Positions 11,741 through 23,947 of a DNA stretch of 64,000 nt are shown here, one piece after another. The stretch's first letter is position 1; each line of letters starts with the position of its first letter. Below the pieces are notes generated by a model. That model had not been told where the DNA came from. It saw only the letters and a program-made list of their open reading frames with translations, and searched no databases. The position numbers were made by a program, and so were the translations under genes. Source of the DNA: Bicyclus anynana (taxonomy: Eukaryota > Arthropoda > Insecta > Lepidoptera > Nymphalidae); assembly GCF_947172395.1 (NCBI RefSeq), contig NC_069094.1, forward strand, positions 4,920,501 to 4,984,500, written 5' to 3'.

Positions 11741-12414
11741 CGTTACCTGCTTCCGCGCATGACGCTCCAGGCATAACGTACGGACGTATGCTCTCTCCCA
11801 ATGGATATACAATTTAAGGATGGAGTCTGAAAGTGGTGCCAGCGACTAAAAATTTTCGGAGTAAAAATTTGCGGTTAGCTCGAAACGGACATGTAGTGCG
11901 GATGTCAGTGTGCTAAAGTTTATATCTATACGGTGTTTTTCGAAGGTTTGTGGCAAAACTGAGTCACTGACTATTGGGATATCATTTTCAATTTATTATG
12001 CCGAGGATAATATTAAAAAAAAAAATTGTGTAAAAAATACTTGGATAGTTGAGGGTCCGAGGAAGTAAGTCTGACTATCGCAGCCTATAAGTCCATTACT
12101 GTTTACCTTTTCATCATATTGGCAAGAAAGGGTTATGTTTTTCGAATATATTCATGTGTCTCATGTCCACGGGTAACAGCAGCGAGGAGCATAAACAGTC
12201 TGATTCCTAGCAGCTTACCTTTTAAAAATCCATACATACTCGTACTATTTATAATTATAATTTATTTTATTCGCCCGAAACTACATTAATATATTCACAT
12301 TAATATTATTACATTGATATTACCTGATACCTTCATTAATTGATTATTATTTACTTGTGCGTTGCATTACGTAATGAATACCCTTGGACGCGTACCCTAA
12401 TATAAGTACTAAAC

Positions 12415-12545
12415 GGCTTGCCGCTTCGTTCCTAATATGTACCACGAAGTTCTGGAATCCCCTTCCTGTTTCCGTTTACTCTACCACCTATAATGTCTAT
12501 ATCTGCAAGACAAGAGTGTATAGGAATCTTCTAGACTAGCTACGA
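12415..12545 (+). pseudogene. LINE ORF2 C-terminal fragment
   Basis: An open run reads TKFWNPLPVSVYSTTYNVYI then CKTRVYRNLLD and stops. The WNxLPxxVxxxxxNxxxxKxxVYRxLL pattern is the usual tail of jockey/CR1-like ORF2. It is short and isolated. Confidence 0.55.
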
Positions 12546-12865
12546 CTTCGCTTACCAGCACGCAAAAGTACTTTTTCACTCTTTACTTGGGTATATTAAA
12601 ATACTAATATAGACTTTTCAAAATCTTAGCGTTTTACAAATGAGAAACACCCCTAATGACATCGGCTACTTAAGAGGTATATTATGTACGTGCCAACAAT
12701 TATTTTCTAATACGAAGGCTGTATTCGTGAGTATAAAAAAATTATGAGTTAGCCGTTGATTGTAATGTTAAGATGATAGCGTGGTACCTTAATGTAAATA
12801 CTTAAAGGAGACCTAAACCTTAATGTAACACTTGTTAGTGTATAATAATCTACTGGTTTATACTG

Positions 12866-13066
12866 GTTTATTTTGGCTGGTGGGAGGCTTCAGCCGTGGC
12901 CAGTTACAACCCTACCGGCATAGTTACCACCAAGCGATTTAGCGTTCCAGTACGATGTCGTGTAGAAACCGAAATGGGTGTGGATTTTAACAAGATAACA
13001 CGCTTCCATCTTAGTTTGCATCATCACCATCAGATGAGATTGCAGTCAATGTAAAGAATAAAGAAA
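12866..13066 (+). mobile_element. SINE family A, 5'-truncated
   Basis: It starts in the body (GGCTGGTGGGAGGCTTCAGC) and ends TGTAAAGAATAAAGAAAG. It lacks the tRNA head. Confidence 0.78.
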
Positions 13067-15622
13067 GAAAGAATACGCAGTATCTTCTCGAAATCTCTAG
13101 ATGATATTTCTGACGTAAAGGAGACAACAAACAAAGGCCGATGCCTACAATAAGATCTAAACCACGAGCCAATACAAAAAAAAACTAATTGACCCCAGCA
13201 GGATATATTTATGAATGAAGGCATTAGACTAACTGTACGTCAGAAAAGTCAAAAGAAAATAAATCGTCTGCTTTTTCAATTTCATGAGAAAATATATTCA
13301 GATTTTTAAATAACTGATTTCATTTTTTTTCAATTTATTATAGAGCTTGCTGAGTCTGCTAGTGGTTTAAAAAACATTTTATAATAACGTAAAGTGATAT
13401 TTCGAATTTATCGTCAAAAACAACAAATGAATTCCGTTAAATTGATATTATTAACGAAAGTACGTATTGTGCACTCAAACAAATTAATTAAAATGCATCC
13501 TCAATTCATTATCTTTTTGAAGACTTATGAATACGATACAGTAGTTTATTATGTGTTCGTACTTACATACGTCTATAACTGTGTCTATACAGTTAAAAAG
13601 GGCAAATGTTGTCTCTGGTGTAGTTATGTAAAAATAATTAACTTGTTCGTATAAAATAATAATGATAATTTTGCCGACGTTTTTTGCAATGCATCACCAT
13701 CTAATGTAGACGTTAGATAACTATACAAAATTAGTATAATTTCGTTTTAGAGCTAACAAAACGAAAAAAAAATTAATCGGTCAAACCGACATCAATTAGA
13801 ATTATTTTATGTACCTAATTATATGTATTAATAGTGTAATTAATTAAATTAAAAGTGTTAATCTACTTAACACTTGAGCTCATTGCCGGCAAAACCGGAA
13901 GGCAGGTGTTTCGTTCCGGATACTGAGAAGACAGCACCAACAAGTTTAAATATTATTTTTCCAACTTAACTTTTCCAATTTTGGATTTGCCTATAAGCTA
14001 TTTGAGCAATTACATAGAGCATCTCGTCTATACCAGACACGGGCGAAAAAAAAGCGAGCGTTTTTTGAAATAATTATTTGTAGTTCACTTCACAATAAAC
14101 CTATAGGGGAAGATTTTATATTTATAGAACTTATGGCATCGAGTACCTCTAATCCGACACTGACTGTTTACATAGCGCATGTAAACTAAATTTTTATTAT
14201 ATTTAACACCATTTAATACATATGATATGATACTTTTTAATACTAGTACAAACGCTTTATTCGTAATTACTTTAGTAATTAACAGAATTAGGAGTACCTA
14301 CCTACTTTGGATACATGATTTATTTAGTTTAATTCTTCATAGGCCTTTTTAATGAACTGTAAATTATCACTATGCATAAAGGCTCTTAATAAGCCATTTA
14401 ATTCAATTATAAATTTTAAAAACTTACCCATTTTTGAAAATGTATCACTTCACTAATAATATAATTCAACGTCCGAGATCAATCACGATTATAATCGCCT
14501 ATCGGTGGCTCATCGTCTCTCTGGCTACTATAGCGATGCGCGGGCGCTGTGACCAAGGATGCCGCGTTACGCGCGCAAAGGCTTCTATGCGAATGTCGCC
14601 TGGCTGCCGGCACCTACCGAAGATTCCTTCCATGCTGATAACGATAAGGTCGATCGCTCATCTCGCTGTTATCTAAGCGGTGACCACGATCAATCTCGTG
14701 TGACTACTTCTAGGCCGTTGCTTACTACGCGTACGGTTACGTAGTAGGTTCTTAAAGGTTACGCACCTCGAAAGGAGAAACGGAAACTTTATTGAATCAG
14801 TTTCTTGTCCGTCGTCGTTTCTTTCAAGATCCATTATCTCCAGAACGCGTCAAGGAATCAAGTTAAGTCTACTGTCTCACGAAAATGTGGGAAAATCAAA
14901 CTTTTAGAGCATAAGTACCTTTTCTGAGTAAGTGACATGAAAACGTATATTTAGACACTTTTAACAAAATCATTTGGTGTTAAAGATTGTAAATTGCCGT
15001 CATAAACAACAAATAAAGGGAAAAATTTGTATACATTTGTAATTAAATCACAATAAACAGGGTCTACATATTATATTACGCAAGGAACGTTGGTCCAAAT
15101 TTTGTATTGAGTTAACCGTAATAAGTGGTAAGATACCCACTCTTAAAAGGGTTTCATTGGCACAAGCTTAGACAGATTTTTAACTATTTTGTGATGTTTG
15201 ATTACATCGTTTTTGAATGATGACGAAGAAAGGTTTGTATGGAACCCTCGGTGGGCAAGTCCGACTCGCTTTTGTCCGATTTTCATTTAACTCTTGCCGC
15301 AAAATTTTGGAACCTCGATAGCTCCACGATTAAGGACAAAACCCATCACCGAAAGGTCATGGATTTGAAACAGATTTGGCATGGATTAGAATGGGAACGT
15401 TGAATACTGTGAATCCCTACCCAAGCTGAATATTGGAGCGTATATAAGAAATAATAGATTTTTTTTATATTTTCAAAGAAACATGCTGTTACCTAATTTA
15501 ATTCTAAATTGATTTCTTGAAAGAATTCGAAGATATCACCATCAACGTTTTAAATCAATATTTGTATCGGGACATTCTCTATTCTGGTACAATTTTGATC
15601 CAATAGTAGAAGATATGTATTT
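13067..15622. other. Intergenic DNA with one GC-rich patch
   Basis: 14515-14745 is clearly richer in G/C and CpG than its flanks and has overlapping open frames, but no domain, start or splice pattern supports a gene. The rest is AT-rich and blank. Confidence 0.35.
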
Positions 15623-15693
15623 ACAGATGGGTGAGGGTCGTTTCTAATATATCGTCTATCTTAGACAATTAGAAACGACCTTCACCCATCTGT
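15623..15693. repeat. 71-nt near-perfect hairpin
   Basis: 26-bp arms 15623-15648 and 15668-15693 (ACAGATGGGTGAGGGTCG.. / inverse) with one G-U type change; the loop itself has GTCTA/TAGAC pairing. Size fits a pre-miRNA or a very short palindromic MITE. Confidence 0.75.
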
Positions 15694-16085
15694 TTAATGG
15701 ATGTCAAAATTAGGATGTTAGGTATATAGTATGTTGCGAGTAGGTTGCCTCAAAAACTCCTGGCCAAACTGTCATTAATAATAGTTAATAATGGTTAATA
15801 GGCCACAAAATTAATTCATGGTAGCAACCCGAAGTTGGGAAGTTGGTGGTGTCACACCCGTGCCTTGGAGAGCACGTTAAGTCATCGATCTCGGTAATTA
15901 TCATTAAAACCTAGTAGTGAACACAAAATCAAACATTATTTCTCCCGAAAACCCCAGAGTGATAGCGTGAAGCTCAAAATCCTATATTTCATAGAAAACC
16001 ATGAGCCATGGCCGTTCTTTAATGACCTTATCAAGGTCATTAATGAATCAAGGTCAATGTTCATCCAAGTATATCTAACACTAAC

Positions 16086-16235
16086 CGTCCGACCGCGGGG
16101 TTACTCGCGTAGTTCCCGTTCCCGTGAGGATACAGGGATAAATTATGGCCTATGACAATCAAAAATAATGTGGCTTTCTAGCAGTAAAAGAATTTTCAAA
16201 ATCGCTTCAGTAGATAGAGAGATTACACACAACAA
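16086..16235 (-). mobile_element. Helitron-like A, diverged
   Basis: CGCGTAGTTCCCGTTCCCGT and AAAGAATTTTCAAAATCG are recognisable; termini are eroded. Confidence 0.55.
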
Positions 16236-16401
16236 ACTTGACCTCTATGAAATATTTTAACATTGAAAATGTGAAGGCTCGTCAACAAGAAATGTTCGAA
16301 AGTGTAATCCATACGTTAAATTATAAGTTCGAGTAGGTAATAAACCTACGCAAGTTTGTAGATTTCTAATTAGTACACCAATAGAACAGTTTAATTAAAC
16401 A

Positions 16402-16998
16402 GGGCCTGTAGCCACGTGGCACGTCGATTCTCTTTCTACAAACGCTAACGCTTCGAAAGGAAATAGTCCATTTCAGGTCCGCTCTTGTACCCCGTATCAA
16501 ATTAATTAAAAAATAAAATTAAAAAATACAAGGATTTTATTAAAATTTTAATAAGTGAATAAATCTAACTAAATAAAAAGAAATAAATTAAATTAAAACC
16601 CAAGTTTCTGTGTTATATCAAGATGGCGCCATAGAGGAAATTGACAGCAAACGTCAAATCGACTAATGCATTGAAAACGTCATCAATCCGCCATTATTAC
16701 CCTTATTAGTGTTGCATTTCTTGGGAGAGAATGAATATTAATTCGAAAGAATTAGAGTAAATTCGTAGATTTGTATAATCAAAAATAGTTTAAGGAAGGG
16801 TACAATGATTGATCCTGGGCTCCATACAATTTTGGACCATCTCCTTTAATTAAAACATGTAGGTATAAGAATGACATTCACTGTCGACTGGCGACGCGAT
16901 GAAGTTGTCGATCGTATCTGTCATTCCCCTACATTTTGTTAGTTTTCGAAGCGCTAGTGTTTGTAGAAAGAGAATCGACTGCCACATGGCTAAGGCCC
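16402..16998. mobile_element. MITE-W copy 1, about 600 bp
   Basis: TIRs begin GGGCCTGTAGCCACGTGGCA and read on into GTCGATTCTCTTTCTAC with GCTAACGCTTCGAAA, over 55 bp. A 3' half-palindrome GAATGACATTCACTGTCGA / TATCTGTCATTCCC lies near 16865-16928. No ORF is seen. Confidence 0.7.
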
Positions 16999-17359
16999 CT
17001 GGTCTATATTGGCGTACCCATGTTATTTATTGAACTCAATTCACAAAATAGATGTAGATTTAGTGTATGACCATCATCATATTTTATCAGCCCAATACAG
17101 GTCTAGGCAGGTGGGACACCTTATAGAAAATGGGTTATGGAGTTTAAGCCTATCACATTTCTCTAATACAGGTCGTCGGGAACAAAGTGATAATGTTCAA
17201 TTAATTAATTACCACTATCAAATTATAATTATAATGAACAGGACCGACTGCTTCTGCTGTCCAAGGTACTGTAGTTCCCAACTCGCACGCTCGCTCTGAG
17301 AACTTTAACTCTTAAATTCCGTATCTTAAATAGCCCAACGCATTATTCGACCGAACCCA

Positions 17360-17415
17360 GGACCTTGTGATTCGAAACCACATATTAGCGTATGTGGTTT
17401 CGAATCACGAGGTCC
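17360..17415. repeat. 56-nt hairpin containing TTCGAAACCACATA
   Basis: 25-bp arms 17360-17384 and 17391-17415 with one mismatch and a 6-nt loop. Confidence 0.72.
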
Positions 17416-18158
17416 ACTGGTAGGTAAAAGCAACCGAAGAAGCAGTTTAAAGTAGTAAATAATAGAGATAAAGTACCTACCTAATTAATAGACAGTATAA
17501 TAATCTGAATTATGATACTGTCTACTAATTACTTTACATATTAAGTATTACGTCATAATGTGTAAACGAAAATACATGACGCATGATGCACTTTACAATT
17601 TGAGCTATTTTATAATGAAATCTACGCTGTACTCGTATATACTTATGAGTATATTAGTAACTATGAGTGTTATTTATTGCACAACACAGGTGAACTCTCT
17701 ATTCTCTGAAGTACTCAAGCACTGGAAAACACCCATGTTTATCAGACAAATATTTTCGACATGTGGAAATCGAACGCTCAGCCGTGGATGCAGAAAGCAG
17801 CACGACTAATTCTCTAATGATGATTTGTACAACTCGCAAGTGCGAATTTCGAACTCACCGCTATATTTCTCATTCCCATATATCATGTTAGACAGAGAGA
17901 GATTGAATTCAAAAGTCGCACAAGCGTTAATAAAAAACATACAACCGACATAACATCATAATATTATTATGCCTACCTGATGGTCAATTTAAGACGATGC
18001 TAAGCCCTGTCGTATTAAATTAAGCCGTTTCTAAAAGAACCACATTTCAATATTCATGGCTTGAATTAATACATCATCGGATTAGCACTGTCTTCAAACA
18101 AAGAGGGCCCAATATACTACCCTGAGGTACTCTATAATCATTGTTTACGTACTCTGAT
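17416..18158. other. Intergenic DNA, nothing recognised
   Basis: The open frame 17558-17809 has no recognisable family and an AT-driven composition. Confidence 0.35.
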
Positions 18159-18431
18159 TCATAAACTCTTGCGTTTTCTCCTAATTGCTTTTGTATAACA
18201 GTTTTTTGTTTTCTGCCACTGAGGTATGACATTTCCACGTAGCCCATAATATTCGAGTTTATTTAATAATTTCTCATGATAAACTAAATCGAAAGCCTTA
18301 GACATATCCAGAAAAAGAACAGTTGTTGATTTTCCTTTATCTACTGATTCTAATATTATCTTAACTAGTTCAAACATAGCGGTTGTAGTAGATCTATTTT
18401 TTCTGAATCCGTGTTGAGAGCTATTAAAAAG
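18159..18431 (-). pseudogene. Non-LTR retrotransposon RT, downstream half split by the DIRS insertion
   Basis: The minus strand reads LFNSSQHGFRKNRSTTTAMFEL and then FLDMSKAFDLVYHEKLLNKLEYYGLRG, the SQHGFRKxRST and FLDxSKAFD (palm) blocks. The frame decays after about 90 codons and the YADD region is not seen. It joins in frame to the 22757-22925 half. Confidence 0.82.
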
Positions 18432-18579
18432 ATTGTCCCATATTCGGCTTTCGAGATTTAAGTACACTTGTAAGTAGCTCCGCTACGCGTCAATCCATTC
18501 GCACATAGTTTAGCTCCATAAGAAAGAAAGAGATAGCATGTTCCCCACTTTCTTACAGGCGTCCGGTATAGCTGTCATT
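18432..18579 (+). repeat. DIRS left inverted terminal repeat
   Basis: It is the reverse complement of 22570-22716 with only a small difference (TTTCG against GAAG) about 17 bp in, suggesting a fairly recent insertion. Confidence 0.88.
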
Positions 18580-19459
18580 CGTTTTCGTGCGCGCGCGACT
18601 ATCGCATGTAGTTGAAATTAAATAAATTTCTCGTGTTTTTTTTCTGGTTATTACTTCACTTATTTTATCAAACAAAGAATACGGATAAAAGTAGAAAGGC
18701 TGTGTAAGAAAATATGAAGAAAAATTAGGACGCCAGTGTTATGAATTCATTACAATTCATAATGCGAGGGTATGTAACAAAACCTTTGAAAATTTATTCT
18801 TCTTTATTAGTGTCGGCTGCATAATAATTTCATCTCTGATCTAATACGTGATATTAGACCGTAGAAAACAAGCTTCGAGTGTTATGAATTCATTACAGTT
18901 CATACAGCGAGGGTATGTAACAAAACCTTTGAAAATGGGTTTGATCCCCGGTGTCAATAACCAAGCCAATAAATCTACCGGCAGTACTAAAAAATATATG
19001 CGACGCGAGTAAGCTTATTGAGGGCTTGCATTTCTTGGAGACAGAGACTACGAGGTCTCTTCTCACGCCGATGCTAATATGATGATAGATAAGTCTATTA
19101 TTGAACCCTTTAAGATCAGGAAGCGAGACAATCTTGTATTTGAGGACGATTTAAATGAATTTCTATATACGTCTCGGGGCATTCAAAAGATGGGAAACTC
19201 ATTCACTCATCGGTATCGCCAAGCGATTTAAACCCCAGGCCCTCCCTGCCGCGTACATTCCGGCTACCGCGGCGGTTGTCAACCGCCACCGGTGTCTGAC
19301 GACGTTCCAACCGCAGACTGCTTGCGGGCACAGAACACCAACGCCACCGCCATCGACGTCTCAACGTCAGAAGCAGGCGAGGTCGGCGGAGTCGAAGCAA
19401 TAAATTCACAGGTACACTCTGGTTGATTAAAACATTTCACTAAGGCTTGCTAGATTACT

Positions 19460-20810
19460 GATCATAAATCTGTTCTGGATAACATTTCTGGATATAAAAT
19501 TCCATTTATTAGGGTGCCTGTTCAGGACCCAACATTTACCGACTACCCGAAGATTTCTCCTTCTAAAGGTGACTTGTCTTTCATCGATTCTGGAATAGCG
19601 CGTTTGATTAATTAACAAGCTATTCATAGATGGAACCGAGTGAGTGAGGGGCTATCTTCAATCAAATCTATCTTCAAATATTTTTATGATCCCTAAAAGT
19701 AATGGTGAAAACGTCTTACTTTGAATCTAAAAAAGCTTAATAAGTTCGTGCAGGTGGTGCATAAGTCACTTAACAATTGAAGATGAATGGCAATAAAATT
19801 AATGACCAAAAATTGGTCTATGGAAATTGTTATATGGTGAACTTCGATCTCAAGGAAGCGTAGTTTTTGGTGCAAATCCATAGAAATCATAGAAAGTAAT
19901 TAAGATTTTATTTTGAAGGTATTCTTTACGAACTCTTAGTACCTATACCTTTCGGTTTATGCACCCCATGCTTTTGCTAATCTTATGAAACCGGTTTTAT
20001 CTTGCTTACTTTCTCAGAGATTTAAGTCGGTGTTCTATTTAGATGATAGTTGCTACATTAGCAACAACTACGAAGATGGTATTAAAAAAGCAAAAAATAA
20101 TATAAAATTGCTATCTACTCGCCGATTTGTAATCAAGTATAAGAAAAGTAATTTTGTTCCAAGTAAGGCCCGTCAAATCATAGGATTTGTCATTAATTCT
20201 GCAAATATGACTTTGAAATTACCGTGTAAAAAACCATATTCACGCTCTACCGCAATGTTAAATACAATAGAGCTTCCAGTTCGTAGCTTTGCTCGATATT
20301 CAGGTACCCTCACTGCAGCCTGGAAGGATCTATTGACAGTAAACCCAATCAAACCTAGCAACTTTAATCTTGAAATTCTTAGTGACGCTTCTTATAAGCC
20401 TGGGGTTCTGCCTGCAAATAATAGGCGGTTCTTGGAATAAGTATGAACGTCAATTTGGAAATACTAGCAGTGTTTTTCGGGCTTAAGTCCTATGCTGACG
20501 GGTGTTTTAATAGTCATATACTATTACGTAATAAGACAATACGACAGCTGGGTGGAGTGTAATATCCACGTCTTAATTAAATAGCTCGTCAAAATTGAAT
20601 ATGGTGTGGAGAACAAAAATTTTCGTTTTTGCTTCTTATATCAAATCTTCTCACGATGCTGAAGCTGACTTTAAATCTAGAAATATCGATATTGAATGGG
20701 AATTGCATATATTAGTGGTAAAGTATGGCGAAACTGAGATAGATCTCTTTGCTTCACCGATAAATACAATTTTTCATTTTTACCTTTTAATGTGGATGTT
20801 TTTACAATAA
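19460..20810 (+). pseudogene. DIRS reverse transcriptase-RNase H, degenerate
   Basis: In shifting frames one reads ISGYKIPFIRVPVQDP near 19490 (RT start in DIRS), KLNKFVQVVH near 19735, then an intact stretch 19985-20440. That stretch has the catalytic FYLDDSCYI (YLDD box), IKLLSTRRFVIKYKKSNFVPS and IGFVINSANMTLKLP, typical of DIRS RT. RNase H follows with EILSDASYKPG, LEILAVFFGLKSY near 20455, HDAEADFKSRNIDIEW and EIDLFASPIN near 20730. Several stops and frameshifts mean it is dead. Confidence 0.85.
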
Positions 20811-20859
20811 GATTGGAAAATGTATTTCTTTTTTTATACATTTCCACCATTTTCACTTA

Positions 20860-21935
20860 TATTAAAGGCCCTGCTAAAGTTATTAATAATCAGGAGTCTT
20901 GGAATATTTGGGTCCAAAAATTGGCTGTGTTTTTCGGTTTCTTTTAATCTCTTATGGTGGATGATGTACTAATACCACTTAACAAGTATTTACCTTCCTC
21001 TAATTTCAGGGAAACTTATCACCTACTCTACCTCTTCATCAAAGCATTTCCCTGGTGGCGAGTCTATTATCTGGCAAGCTTTCGCCAAACAACAAGTCAG
21101 CTCAGCAATGACTGCGATTCTTACTTCCTTGTCGAACAGTACCTACGAAATCTCAGTATACTTCTAGCTTTAAACAGTGGTGGACCTATGGTGATACTAA
21201 AAGTATAGATCCGTTTGACATTTGATCCTTTCCGTTTGATTGCTTAGGAAAGGGATGCTCATATGGTTCTTGAAATAGTCATCATTCAGCATTAATCTCT
21301 TATTTATTACCATAAATAAGGTGGGCCATGATGAACGAGTAAAGAGGTATCTTAAGGACGTCTTCAAAATTAAACCGACCATTCCTAAGTATGACGCTAC
21401 ATGGGACCCGACCAAAGACCTTAACTACCTTGCTAACTTGTACTCGTACTCTCAATACTCGTAACTTCCTTAGTTGGGAACAGATCGCTAAAAAGTTAGT
21501 AATTCTATTAGCATTGTCCACTAGACAAAGGTGTCAAACATAAGCTTTAAATAGGATTCAAAATATTAAGATCAATAATATAGGATTGTCATAACCATTA
21601 GCGATATTATTAACCTCAGCTATTGGGCGACCACAACTCGGCCTTCTTAATTTTACACAACGTTCAAAATTTTGTCCAGCAAATACTCTCGTATCTTACA
21701 TATCCATGACTTCGTATACCAGATGTAGTCAAGATAGACCTTACTGTCAACCAAAAAGCCTGTTCATCCTGCTTCGTCCCAAACTATCAAACGATGGAAA
21801 AAGCGAATGCTTACAGTTAGTGGCATTGATACGACATTGTTTAGTGCGCATACCACTCGTCATGCCCTTACTTCTACTGCACTACGAGTAGCAGGCTTAT
21901 TTATTATCTTGGACGTATGCTAGTGGACATTATAC
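20860..21935 (+). pseudogene. DIRS tyrosine recombinase, degenerate
   Basis: Fragments in several frames read KGPAKVINNQESW, PGGESIIWQAFAKQQVSS (near 21055), YLKDVFKIKPTIPKYDATWDP (near 21345), LVILLALSTRQR (near 21500), and PVHPASSQTIKRWKKRML followed by DTTLFSAHTTRHALTSTALR (21740-21890). HTTRHA is the HxxR box of tyrosine recombinases in DIRS elements. Multiple frameshifts are present. Confidence 0.82.
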
Positions 21936-22368
21936 GAAATTGAGATTCTATGTAAAAATGTCATCCGGTACTTACAGGTGGGTATCACACAGTAGGTAAA
22001 TGACATTTTGTCAATTGATTTGATGTTTATTTTAATAGGTTGATAATGTAAACCAAAACAGTGAATAGGCCAGCTGGCGTCAGACTAAACACTTAAAAAA
22101 TAATAATAATAATAATAATAGTAATGACCCTTTGATTATTAATGATTCTAGTTTTGTTAATGCGTTACGAGTATTTAATGTTTCGCCTTATTAACCTTAA
22201 AAAAAAAAAAAAAAAATATATGATTTAATCTTTCTAATTTAATGAATATTTTTTAGAAATAGTAGGTATATTTATTACATATTACATATATACCAAAAAT
22301 TTTATTTATAATCAGGTTTGATTATGGTTTTATGTTTTATCTCCAACATTTCCTTCTTCTCTGAACAT

Positions 22369-22481
22369 CTTACAAGTGTACTTAAATCTCGAAAGCCGAA
22401 TATGGGACAATAAAATGATCAAACGAACTTACCAAGTGAAGTTCGATCTTGATTGTCCCATATTCGGCGAAGAGATTTAAG
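22369..22481. repeat. DIRS internal complementary region
   Basis: 22369-22411 is complementary to the left end (18432-18474). 22412-22481 is complementary to the extended right end (about 22687-22756). The two are fused through a single AAT/ATT, as expected of a copy of the circle junction used in DIRS replication. Confidence 0.85.
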
Positions 22482-22569
22482 GTCCCTCCCATCCCCGTCT
22501 TTATTAATATCTTATAGATATTATGTACCCGAAATATCAATGTTGGAGACCAGGTAATTCTCTAAACTA

Positions 22570-22756
22570 AATGACAGCTATACCGGACGCCTGTAAGAAA
22601 GTGGGGAACATGCTATCTCTTTCTTTCTTATGGAGCTAAACTATGTGCGAATGGATTGACGCGTAGCGGAGCTACTTACAAGTGTACTTAAATCTCTTCG
22701 CCGAATATGGGACAATCAAGATCGAACTTCACTTGGTAAGTTCGTTTGATCATTTT
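22570..22756 (-). repeat. DIRS right inverted terminal repeat with 40-bp extension
   Basis: 22570-22716 matches the left repeat. 22717-22756 has no left counterpart but is found, inverted, inside the internal complementary region, which shows it belongs to the element. Confidence 0.88.
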
Positions 22757-22925
22757 ATTAAATCGCTCTGCAAAGTTATTTATTCTATTGTGGAAAATCT
22801 TTTCAAAGATCTTAGACAAGACCGGAATTAAAGCATTTGGTCGATAATTACTTGCTTCATCTTTCCTACCTCTATAGGGGATTAAAGTAATATTATATAC
22901 ATGGGATGGGACTACATGTGAGTAT
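22757..22925 (-). pseudogene. Non-LTR retrotransposon RT, upstream half split by the DIRS insertion
   Basis: The minus strand reads YNITLIPYRGRKDEASNYRPNALIPVLSKIFEKIFHNRINNFAERFN. The ASNYRPxxLIPVLSKIFEKI pattern is the first conserved block of jockey/CR1-type reverse transcriptases. The frame runs straight into the DIRS right end; its continuation is at 18431 and below. Confidence 0.82.
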
Positions 22926-22963
22926 AATAATAGAAACAGACAGTAAACACCCAATGTTTAATA

Positions 22964-23152
22964 AGATATTATAAAGCTGAAGAGTTTGTTTGATTGATTG
23001 AACGCGCTAATCTCAGCAACTACTGGTCCGATTTGAAAAATTCTTTCAGTGTTAGATAGCCCATTTATCGAGGAAGGCTATAGGCTATATATTATTTCCG
23101 TATTCCTACGGGTACGGGAACTACGCGGGTGAAACCGCGCGATGTCAGCTAG
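22964..23152 (+). mobile_element. Helitron-like A, near full-length
   Basis: From ATATTATAAAGCTGAAGAG to GATGTCAGCTAG followed by T; it lies 200 bp beyond the DIRS insertion. Confidence 0.72.
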
Positions 23153-23740
23153 TGTTTGATAAGATGAAATCTAAATGCTTCCAAAGTATAAAAATAAATA
23201 GCAATTATTATTGTAGATATTCTGTTAAATGATGAAAGTTATTACAACCTCAAGATCTCCCCAAGGGATGCGCTTTAAAAGCCAAGGAGGCAAGGAACGT
23301 CTAATGAATATCGCGCTAAGGCGATTTGTTTCTTTGCGGAAAACGGTCAATTAAAAAAATAAGGAAATTGTTTACATAAACGATGCTTTTTAGTAATACA
23401 TTTTTATGCTTTTATTAAAAATTAAAAATTAATTAAAAAAAAAAATTAATTATTATAAGTGGGTACTTAATTATTTAGCTTAACATATTTTGGGGACAAA
23501 ATGGCTCAGGTATAATGTTGAGATTTTAAAATAGCTTTAAAACCGAATATCTTTTACTGCGACACGCCACTCAGTTGATGTCTAATTGTTTCTTTGTCTA
23601 CGCCTTGACAATAATGATAATTATTATAGACACAACATTGCTAGAACCAGCTCATGACCAAGGGTCCCGTATGGGTTCGAAACTAGTCGGGCATACTCCG
23701 ACGTTGTATCACGTGAGTTTTAGCCGTGTTTTATAATAAA

Positions 23741-23947
23741 CTAGCTGGCGCCGCGTGGTTTTACCCGCGTGGTTCCCGTTCCCGTAAGAATATGGGGATT
23801 ATATATAGCCTATAGCCTCTCTCGATAAATGTTAAATGTGCTATGTAACAATGAACGAATTTTTCAAATCGGACCAGTAGTTCCTGAGATTAGCGCGTTC
23901 AATCAAACAAACAAACAAACTCTTCAGCTTTATAATATTAGTATAGA
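23741..23947 (-). mobile_element. Helitron-like A, full-length
   Basis: CTAGCTGGCGCCGCG...TATTAGTATAGA; TC/CTAG ends on the minus strand with A/T flanks. Confidence 0.78.

Larger units (their letters stand above)
18432..22756 (+). mobile_element. DIRS-type tyrosine-recombinase retrotransposon, structurally complete, coding-dead
   Basis: The left inverted repeat is 18432-18579 and the right is 22570-22716; they are near-identical over about 147 bp and start ATTGTCCCATATTCGGC. The right end has a 40-bp extension (22717-22756) absent on the left. An internal region at 22369-22481 is complementary to the left end joined to the extended right end. This is the DIRS layout: inverted repeats, right-end extension and internal complementary region, and no target duplication is expected. 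Inside are degenerate RT, RNase H and tyrosine recombinase frames. ATT is present at both edges (18432-18434, 22757-22759). No clear gag is seen; a Pro/Arg-rich stretch at 19190-19400 could be its end. Confidence 0.88.

Noticed and set aside
14434..14744. Gene in the GC-rich patch
   Set aside because: No domain, no consistent splice sites, and competing frames of equal length.
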